In this document: positions 1 to 7,009 of the stretch, piece by piece
How the letters are laid out: the number at the start of each line of letters is the position of its first letter
How positions within the stretch are numbered: position 1 is the first letter of the stretch
Assembly: GCA_947649285.1 (NCBI GenBank)
Contig: CANSRB010000008.1
Location: 1-43,984, forward strand
Length of the DNA stretch: 43,984 nt
Direction of reading: 5' to 3'
Source of the DNA: an uncultured Clostridia bacterium
Lineage (GTDB): Bacteria > Bacillota > Clostridia > Oscillospirales > Ruminococcaceae
The notes under the pieces: generated by a model
The model's database searches: none
What the model saw: the letters and a program-made list of their open reading frames with translations, nothing else
Told to the model about the DNA's origin: nothing
Position numbers and translations under genes: made by a program

Positions 1-8
1 AAAGTGTC

Positions 9-57
9 CGGGGGGAGTGGGGGCGGCCTCCCCCAGCGGTTTTCTTTTCCCTCCTTT
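9..57 (-). repeat. Dispersed repeat copy D at the left window edge (reverse orientation of A1)
   Basis: Reverse complement AAAGGAGGGAAAAGAAAACCGCTGGGGGAGGCCGCCCCCACTCCCCCCG versus 12302-12350. Confidence 0.9.
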
Positions 58-154
58 ACTTTGTGCACTCAACGACAAGGAGGGGCCCGATGCTGGGTCT
101 TGTCCCCGAAGGGGGCGAAGCCTCGCTATTAGATTGCGGCCTGTTTTCATTGCC

Positions 155-1330
155 CTATGGCCGGTCCAGCACCTTGGTTCCTCCCCAGGCGGCAGCACGG
201 CCTGCACCTTCCTCCAGCCGGAAGATCAGCGATACTTCTTCCCCGGACAGGATCTCCCGCTTCTTCCGTTCCGGATCGGCAGAAGTTCCGCCGAGTGCCC
301 GGCCGTACAATTCCACCCGGATATCCTCCGGATGGTTCCAGCCTTTGACCCCCGCGGCGCGGGCCAATACGGCAGGCCAGTCGGTATGCTCGGCGGTCAG
401 CGCCGGGAAAAGCCCCTCCGCCGAAAGGAGATGAAGCGCCATCCGGCGGGCCATGTCGTCGTCCGGAGCGCCGCCCACCACGCATTCCCAAAGCTTCGGC
501 ACCCGCTCCCGTCTGCGGATCAGCTCTCTGGCCAGATTCAGTGATACTGCATACAGCCCGTTCAAAAACAGCTCATATTCCGGGGACTCCAGGCGTTCAA
601 TCCGTTCTTCCTCCACCGGGGAAAGAAGGAACAGCGCAAAACCGCGTTCTTCTTCCCCGGCAAGCCGCCCAAACGTTTTCTCCGCGACCGTGTCCAGCGC
701 CAGCTTGAGCAGTTCCGCACTGAGCGGGACATCCGTGGTGATCACACCCGCCGCCCCAGCCGAATCAATCCCCAGCAGATCGCCATATCCGGTGCATCCT
801 CCCACTTTCCGGATGGTTTCCCCCTCCAGATAGGAAACAGCGTACTCGGTCTGTCCTGTTGGAAAGGTCGCCAGGACATCCGCCAGACGGGGGCCCTCCT
901 CCAGCAGCCGCGCCTGCTCCAGCCGGGAAAGCCCTTCGCCGAGCTGTTCCGGATCCAGTGGGACACTGTTCCGTCCGACCGCAGCCAGCAACAATTCCTT
1001 GGCTGGTATGCCCAAAATCCCGGACGCCTGCTCCCGGAACCGGTGCTCCTGTACAATCCCCCCAGCCTGCCCGGTATTCGCGCTCCCATTCCGGATCAGG
1101 ATGCCGCGCAGAGTGGAGCGGCATTCCTCATTCAGGGCTGCCGCCGCAGAATCTGCCTGCCGCCCCGCCGTATAGACCGCCGCATGGCAGGGACGTCCGC
1201 TCCAGACCAGGCCCAGCCGCACCGGCAGGGAATGCTCCCGCGCTTCTGCAAAAGAAGCCGCCGATAAAAAGCCCTCTGCCGCACAGACCCCGCCCGGAAG
1301 CGGTAAAAACCCATTAAAATCAACCGTCAA
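155..1330 (-). CDS. Divergent ArgJ-like protein (glutamate N-acetyltransferase/ornithine acetyltransferase fold), probably catalytically inactive; likely TTG start at 1330 overlapping the argH stop
   Basis: Provided ORF 155..1501; residues from L58 (TTG) match ArgJ landmarks: PGGVCAAEGF, AAVYTAGR, GILIRNGSANTG, LGIPAKELLLAAVG, VITTDVPLSAELLKLAL, WPAVLARAAGVKG, GEEVSLIFRL..AAAWGG. The ATML and DGDTSTND motifs are not conserved. Confidence 0.7.
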   Translation of the reverse strand: MTVDFNGFLPLPGGVCAAEGFLSAASFAEAREHSLPVRLGLVWSGRPCHAAVYTAGRQADSAAAALNEECRSTLRGILIRNGSANTGQAGGIVQEHRFREQASGILGIPAKELLLAAVGRNSVPLDPEQLGEGLSRLEQARLLEEGPRLADVLATFPTGQTEYAVSYLEGETIRKVGGCTGYGDLLGIDSAGAAGVITTDVPLSAELLKLALDTVAEKTFGRLAGEEERGFALFLLSPVEEERIERLESPEYELFLNGLYAVSLNLARELIRRRERVPKLWECVVGGAPDDDMARRMALHLLSAEGLFPALTAEHTDWPAVLARAAGVKGWNHPEDIRVELYGRALGGTSADPERKKREILSGEEVSLIFRLEEGAGRAAAWGGTKVLDRP

Positions 1331-2739
1331 TTCCAGCTGCCCCCTTCCTGTCCGCCCTGCGGGAACTGTGTCAATTCCTGACGCACCCACTCGATCTGCC
1401 GGCACACGCTTTCCTCCGCCGGGCCGCCCGTCACCCGGCGCCCGTTGACGCAGGCTTCCAATTCGATCGCCGGATAAACGTCCTCCGCAAAGGCCGGGCA
1501 AATCCTACGGTATTCCTCCAGCGGCAGGGTTTCGAGCACTTCCCCCCGCTGGATGCAAAGCGCCACCAACTGCCCGACCGCTTTATACGCATCCCGGAAC
1601 GGAAGCCCCTTTTTCACCAGATAATCCGCACAGTCCGTTGCATTGATAAACCCTTTAGCCGCCGCCGCACGCATATTTTCCTTCAGCACGGTCATGCTCT
1701 CCAGCATCGGGGTAAAGGTCCTCAGGCAGAGCTTAACGGTGTCTGCACTGTCAAATACCGCCTCCTTGTCCTCCTGCATATCTTTATTATACGCCAAAGG
1801 AAGGCCCTTCATCACAGTCAGCAGGGTGACCAGATCCCCCACTACACGGCCCGTCTTTCCCCGTACCAGCTCGGCAATATCCGGGTTTTTCTTCTGGGGC
1901 ATAATGCTGGACCCGGTCGCAAAGGCGTCGTCCAGCTCGATAAACTTAAATTCCCAGGAACACCAGAGGATGATCTCCTCGCTGAAACGGGAAAGGTGCA
2001 TCATCAGGATAGAGAGAGCGGAAGAAAGCTCAATGCAGAAATCCCGGTCTGAAACCCCGTCCAGGCTGTTCTGAGTGACGCCGTCATAACCCAGCAGCTC
2101 GGCGGCACGTTCCCGGTTCAGCGGATAGGTCGTCCCCGCCAGCGCACCGCTTCCCAAGGGGGAAATATTCATCCGCTTCAAGCAGTCGGAAAGCCGGCCG
2201 CAGTCCCGCAGGAACATCTGCGCATAGGCCATCAGGTGATGCCCGAAGGTGATGGGCTGCGCCCGCTGAAGATGGGTATAACCCGGCATAACCGTGCGGG
2301 TATGCTCCCCGGCCAGCCGACAGAGCAGCTCGGTCAGATCCCGGAGCAGCCCCTGGATCTGCGGGATCTCCCCCCGCAGATTCGTCCGGATATCCAGCGC
2401 CACCTGATCGTTCCGGCTCCGTGCCGTATGCAGCCGCTTTCCGGTATCCCCCAGCCGTGCGGTCAGCTCGGCTTCGATAAACATATGAATATCCTCTGCC
2501 GCCGGGTCGATTTCCAGCCGCCCTTCGTCCAGGTCTGTCCGGATCACACCCAATTCCCGGCAGATCTCAGCCGCTTCCTCCGGGGCAATAATCCCCTGTT
2601 CGCCCAGCATCGTCGCGTGTGCGATACTGCCGTCAATATCATCCCGGTACATCCGCTGATCAAACGAGATGGATGAATTAAAGTCATTCACCTGCGCGTT
2701 TTCCTCTTTCTGGAATCTACCAGCCCACATCTTTGCCAT
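1327..2739 (-). CDS. argH: Argininosuccinate lyase
   Basis: MAKMWAGRFQKEENAQVNDFNSSISFDQRMYRDDIDGSIAHATMLGEQGII and signature GSSIMPQKKNPD; ATG at 2739. Confidence 0.97.
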   Translation of the reverse strand: MAKMWAGRFQKEENAQVNDFNSSISFDQRMYRDDIDGSIAHATMLGEQGIIAPEEAAEICRELGVIRTDLDEGRLEIDPAAEDIHMFIEAELTARLGDTGKRLHTARSRNDQVALDIRTNLRGEIPQIQGLLRDLTELLCRLAGEHTRTVMPGYTHLQRAQPITFGHHLMAYAQMFLRDCGRLSDCLKRMNISPLGSGALAGTTYPLNRERAAELLGYDGVTQNSLDGVSDRDFCIELSSALSILMMHLSRFSEEIILWCSWEFKFIELDDAFATGSSIMPQKKNPDIAELVRGKTGRVVGDLVTLLTVMKGLPLAYNKDMQEDKEAVFDSADTVKLCLRTFTPMLESMTVLKENMRAAAAKGFINATDCADYLVKKGLPFRDAYKAVGQLVALCIQRGEVLETLPLEEYRRICPAFAEDVYPAIELEACVNGRRVTGGPAEESVCRQIEWVRQELTQFPQGGQEGGSWN

Positions 2740-2819
2740 TTTATTCCGTCCTTTCACCCTATTGTCCACGGCGTCCAGCCGTTTGCCGCTCTCAGCCGGG
2801 AAGAGCCATCCCATCAGAA

Positions 2820-2843
2820 AAAGGGACGCTTCCGCGTCCCTTT
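2820..2843 (-). terminator. Rho-independent terminator-like hairpin after argG, in the argH leader
   Basis: AAAGGGACGC-TTCC-GCGTCCCTTT perfect 10-bp stem; on the minus strand it runs into TTTTT. Confidence 0.7.
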
Positions 2844-2872
2844 ATCATAGCATGAAAGCAGCCGTTCTGCAA
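2844..2872 (-). promoter_or_regulatory. Putative argH promoter (TTGCAG-17-TATGAT)
   Basis: Minus strand reads TTGCAG AACGGCTGCTTTCATGC TATGAT immediately upstream of the hairpin. Confidence 0.45.
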
Positions 2873-2928
2873 TCCGTCTTATACGAATTCTCACTAAAAC
2901 GATGCAGCCCTTTTATCCAGAAATCGTC

Positions 2929-4143
2929 TTACTTGATTTTCTTTTCGTCGAGCAGCGCCTTGACTTTGATCGGCAGACCGAACAGGTTGATAAAGCCCGC
3001 GGAATCCGTCTGATCGTAGACATCGTCCTCGCCGAAAGTCGCAATCTCCTCGCTGTAAAGCGAATGCGGCGAAGTAACGCCCGCGTTGATCAGGTTCCCC
3101 TTATAGAGCTTCAGCTTGACTTCGCCCGTAACGGTTTCCTGGGTTTGATCCACAAAAGCAGACAATGCCTCCCGCAGCGGAGTATACCACTGGCCGTCGT
3201 AAACCAGGTCGGCAAATTTCAGGGAAACCTGCTGTTTATAATGCTGGGTAGCCTTGTCCAGGCAAATGCTTTCGAGCACTTCATGCGCGTGATAGAGGAT
3301 GGTGCCGCCCGGCGTTTCATACACGCCCCGGGACTTCATGCCAACCAAACGGTTCTCCACCAGGTCTGTCAGGCCGATCCCGTTGGCGCCGCCGATCTGG
3401 TTCAGTGCTTTGATCATATCCGCGCCCTTCATTTTCTCGCCGTTCAGCGCAACCGGGATGCCTTTTTCAAAGGACAGGGTGATATAGACCGGCTTGTCCG
3501 GCGCTTCCTCCGGAGAAACCCCCATCTCCAGGATTTCCCGATATTTAGGCTCATTGGACGGATCTTCCAGATCCAGCCCCTCATGGGACAGGTGCCAGAG
3601 GTTTTTATCTTTGGAATAGTTGGTTTCACGATTGATTTTCAGCGGGATCTGATGCCGCTCTGCGTATTCGATCTCCTCTTCACGAGACTTGATATCCCAA
3701 ATCCGCCAGGGCGCAATGATCGGCATATTGGGCGCGAAGGCCTTAATGGCCAGCTCGAAACGGACCTGGTCGTTCCCTTTACCGGTGCAGCCATGGCAGA
3801 TGGCGTCCGCGCCTTCCGCTTTGGCAATTTCCACCATCCGTTTTGCGATGACCGGGCGCGCAAAGGAAGTACCCAGCAGGTATTTATTTTCGTAAACCGC
3901 GCCGGCTTTCAGGGTCGGGAAAATATAGTTCTCCACAAATTCGTCCTGGAGATCCTCAATATAGATTTTGGACGCACCCGTTTTGATCGCCTTTTCTTCC
4001 AGGCCCTCCAGTTCATCGGCCTGTCCCACATTGCCGGAAACCGCAATGACTTCGCAGCCGTAATTCTCCTTCAGCCACGGAATAATAATCGACGTATCCA
4101 ACCCGCCGGAATAAGCAAGCACGACTTTATTGTATTTTGGCAT
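2929..4143 (-). CDS. argG: Argininosuccinate synthase
   Basis: [44 protein letters not shown] at 4143 with upstream AGGAGGAT. Confidence 0.97.
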   Translation of the reverse strand: MPKYNKVVLAYSGGLDTSIIIPWLKENYGCEVIAVSGNVGQADELEGLEEKAIKTGASKIYIEDLQDEFVENYIFPTLKAGAVYENKYLLGTSFARPVIAKRMVEIAKAEGADAICHGCTGKGNDQVRFELAIKAFAPNMPIIAPWRIWDIKSREEEIEYAERHQIPLKINRETNYSKDKNLWHLSHEGLDLEDPSNEPKYREILEMGVSPEEAPDKPVYITLSFEKGIPVALNGEKMKGADMIKALNQIGGANGIGLTDLVENRLVGMKSRGVYETPGGTILYHAHEVLESICLDKATQHYKQQVSLKFADLVYDGQWYTPLREALSAFVDQTQETVTGEVKLKLYKGNLINAGVTSPHSLYSEEIATFGEDDVYDQTDSAGFINLFGLPIKVKALLDEKKIK

Positions 4144-4237
4144 AACAACAATCCTCCTAAAGATGTTCAAAAGCCCGCCGTCTCGCCAGATACGGACAGA
4201 ATTCCCTATCAAACGGCGGAAAAGGTCATTGATGAAT

Positions 4238-4265
4238 ATTATACACGATTATCCGAATATTTCAA
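4238..4265 (-). promoter_or_regulatory. Putative argG promoter (TTGAAA-16-TATAAT)
   Basis: Minus strand TTGAAA TATTCGGATAATCGTG TATAAT. Confidence 0.5.
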
Positions 4266-4569
4266 GTATATTTTGCATAAAAATAAAAATATTTTCCTTC
4301 GGCGCCTATTGGGAAAAAGCGTGCTTCCGAACCAACAGAAAAACCATATTTTCCCATGAATCAAAAAGCTGGAATCCGCGATACTAGTAGTGTTGGCCGC
4401 ACACCCACCGAATTGTGTTTGCCGTGCGGACAGCCAGGATGCAAAAGGATGAGCAATTGCCTGTCCGCTGTATTCTGATAAAAAGCGGGCAGGGAAGGGA
4501 AGTTCGTTCGTCTTTTGCGATGAAACCAAGTTGCAGAAGCCGGAACGAGGACCGGCGCGGAAAACTGCG

Positions 4570-4599
4570 GCGGAAATCCTGGAGCTGTTCCGCTTTTTT
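4570..4599 (+). terminator. Plus-strand rho-independent terminator-like hairpin with no cognate plus-strand gene
   Basis: GCGGAA...TTCCGC followed by TTTTTT on the plus strand; flanking CDSs are both on the minus strand. Confidence 0.45.
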
Positions 4600-4614
4600 A
4601 CATAGTGTCACCTG

Positions 4615-6846
4615 CTATAAACTCAGCTGCGTGTTCTCCTCCTCGTCGTGCGCCAACGCGCCCGCGGAAGGCAGGCTTTTAGGTCGGAACCGCTGTGGGT
4701 TGGACAGGTTTTCCCCATTGAACGGCTCCACGGATTCCACCGTCTGATTTTTTTTCAGGGTCATGACTTGGATTCCCTGCGTATCCCGCGCCGCTTTGGG
4801 GAGAACCATCGCTGTATCCAGCAGCAGCTTCCGTTTCCCGGAGGCAGAAAGGATATATTCCCCGTCCTCCTCTGCCGCGGTCATCCAAACCAGCGGGAAT
4901 TTCCCGCAGTAGGCGTTTGACAGCCTTCTGCGGCGGGTTTTGGTTTCATAGGACGCCAGCGGGACCTTGGCGGCCCGGCCATTTTCAAAGAAGAACAGCA
5001 GATTCCCGCTGTAGTCCCGGGTCGTCACCAGCGCGACGATTTTTTCGTCCGGATCAAAGGAGAGCTTAGCCGGGATATAATCGCCCAGCAGGCTGGCCTT
5101 GGTGTCGTCAAATTCACTGGCACGGGTTTTATAAACCTGCTGGCGGTCGGTAAAGAAGAGAAGTTCTACGGCATAGCTGCTTTCCAGATGCAGAATCACC
5201 GCGTCGGTTTCCTTCAATTTCTGTTCTCCGCTCATCCGGAGGGATTGGGGCGTGATCTTTTTGAAATATCCCTCCGCCGTCAGGAACAGGTGAACCGGAT
5301 AATCCGGGGTCTCCTCCTCAACGATCTCCTCTGCCAGATCGTCCGCATAAATAAACATCGTCCGGCGAGGCTGAGCGTATTTTTTGATCACCTCTTTCAG
5401 CTCGGCAATCAGGATTGCCCGGATTTTTTCCGGATGGGCCAGGATATCCTCCATCTCGGCAATCTCCTGCACCAGCGCCGAAATTTCCTCCGTACGTTTG
5501 AGAATATATTCCCGGTTGAGATGCCGCAGCCGGATTTCGGCTACATATTCCGCCTGGTTTTCGTCGATGCCGAAACCGATCATCAGGTTGGGGACAACGT
5601 CCTTTTCCTCCTCGGTTTCCCGGACAATCCGGACAGCCTTGTCGATATCCAGCAGGATTTTCTCCAGACCGCGGAGCAAATGCAGCTTTTCTTTTTTCTT
5701 TTTCAAGTCAAAATAAACCCGCCGTTTGACACAGCCGGAACGGAAGGCAATCCATTCCTGCAAAATTTCCCGGACGCCCATTACTCGGGGATACCCGGCG
5801 ATCAGAATGTTGAAATTACAGGAAAAATTCTCCTGAAGAGGGGTCATCCGGAACAGCTTCTGCATCAGCCTGTCCGGATCCTGCCCCCGCTTGAGGTCAA
5901 GTGTCAGCTTGAGCCCGTTCAGGTCCGTTTCGTCCCGCAGGTCGGAAATTTCCCGTACCTTTCCGGATTTGACCAGCTCCACAATTTTATCCATAATCGC
6001 TTCGATCGTAGTGGTCGGCGGGATTTCGGTAATTTCAATACAGTTGTTGGACTTATCATAACCATATTTCGACCGGATTTTGAAGCTGCCGCGGCCGGTA
6101 TCCACCGCCTTTTGGAGTTCCCCCCGGTCGTAGATCAGGAAGCCTCCGCCTGGGAAATCCGGCCCTTTGATCGTTTCCATGACGTCATGCTCCGGATTTT
6201 TTAACAGGGCGATGGTCGTTTCACAGATCTCCCGCAGGTTAAACGGGCAGATATTACTGGCCATCGAAACCGCGATCCCTACGTTGGAGTTTACCAGAAT
6301 GGAAGGGAAGGTGGTGGGAAGCAGGGTCGGTTCCTGCATGGAATTGTCATAGTTGGGGACAAAATCCACCGTATCCTTGTCCATTTCGCGGAAGAACTCG
6401 TTGCAGATCGGCGCAAGCTTGGCCTCGGTATAACGGGAAGCCGCATAGGCCATATCCCGGGAATAAGCCTTGCCGAAATTCCCCTTGGATTCTACATAAG
6501 GATGCAGCAGCGCCTCGTAGCCTTTGGAAAGACGAACCATCGTTTCATAGATGGCGCCGTCTCCATGAGGATTCAGCCGCATGGTCTGCCCGACAATATT
6601 CGCCGATTTGGTTTTGGCCCCGGTCAGCAGCCCCATTTTATACATGGTATAGAGCAGCTTCCGATGGGAGGGCTTGAACCCGTCGATTTCGGGCAGCGCG
6701 CGGGAAACAATGATGCTCATTGCATAAGGCATATAGTTCTGCTCGAGCGTCTGGGTAATCGGCTGTTCCACGACGATGCCGGCTCCTGCGATATACGCGT
6801 TGGGATCCGATTTTCTCTTAGGTGCTTTTTTCTTTTCAGATGCCAT
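4615..6846 (-). CDS. Type IIA DNA topoisomerase subunit A (ParC/GyrA-like, divergent)
   Basis: YMPYAMSIIVSRALPEIDGFKPSHRKLLYTMYKMGLL, RLNPHGDGAIYETMVRLS, catalytic ASRYTEAKL; short C-terminus, no GyrA box (QRRGGKG) seen. Confidence 0.93.
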   Translation of the reverse strand: MASEKKKAPKRKSDPNAYIAGAGIVVEQPITQTLEQNYMPYAMSIIVSRALPEIDGFKPSHRKLLYTMYKMGLLTGAKTKSANIVGQTMRLNPHGDGAIYETMVRLSKGYEALLHPYVESKGNFGKAYSRDMAYAASRYTEAKLAPICNEFFREMDKDTVDFVPNYDNSMQEPTLLPTTFPSILVNSNVGIAVSMASNICPFNLREICETTIALLKNPEHDVMETIKGPDFPGGGFLIYDRGELQKAVDTGRGSFKIRSKYGYDKSNNCIEITEIPPTTTIEAIMDKIVELVKSGKVREISDLRDETDLNGLKLTLDLKRGQDPDRLMQKLFRMTPLQENFSCNFNILIAGYPRVMGVREILQEWIAFRSGCVKRRVYFDLKKKKEKLHLLRGLEKILLDIDKAVRIVRETEEEKDVVPNLMIGFGIDENQAEYVAEIRLRHLNREYILKRTEEISALVQEIAEMEDILAHPEKIRAILIAELKEVIKKYAQPRRTMFIYADDLAEEIVEEETPDYPVHLFLTAEGYFKKITPQSLRMSGEQKLKETDAVILHLESSYAVELLFFTDRQQVYKTRASEFDDTKASLLGDYIPAKLSFDPDEKIVALVTTRDYSGNLLFFFENGRAAKVPLASYETKTRRRRLSNAYCGKFPLVWMTAAEEDGEYILSASGKRKLLLDTAMVLPKAARDTQGIQVMTLKKNQTVESVEPFNGENLSNPQRFRPKSLPSAGALAHDEEENTQLSL

Positions 6847-6965
6847 GAATGCGCCGCCTTTCTATCATCAAACAGCTTGAAAAGAGGTTTTGATCCTTTT
6901 CAAGCGGTCTTGGTTTGGATTTCATAGGCAAATCCGGCGTGTCAAACACGCCGGAGGTCTTTGCC

Positions 6966-6998
6966 CGCCTGAAAAACAGCTTTGCTGTTTTTCAGGCG
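6966..6998. repeat. Perfect 15-bp inverted repeat with 3-nt loop between the topoisomerase subunit genes
   Basis: CGCCTGAAAAACAGC-TTT-GCTGTTTTTCAGGCG; preceded by two other hairpins (6877-6904 and 6933-6955). Confidence 0.85.
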
Positions 6999-7009
6999 AT
7001 TTGACTGGA

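Noticed and set aside
147-491. Alternative-frame ORFs at the left edge
   Set aside because: They overlap the ArgJ-like ORF in other frames with Arg/Gly/Pro-rich low-complexity translations typical of GC-rich shadow frames.
155-1330. Functional argJ (bifunctional ornithine acetyltransferase)
   Set aside because: The ATML nucleophile motif and the DGDTSTND region are replaced; a standard active annotation is not supported.
2902-4359. Long plus-strand ORF (485 aa) opposite argG
   Set aside because: Shadow ORF antisense to a clear argG; no recognisable domain, low plausibility composition. Same for other long antisense ORFs over topoisomerase, glg and aro genes (e.g. 36460..37815, 39502..40974, 42312..43676).
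4385-4605. 6S RNA, tmRNA, RNase P or SRP RNA
   Set aside because: No diagnostic conserved motifs of these RNAs could be recognised; kept only as a generic structured region.
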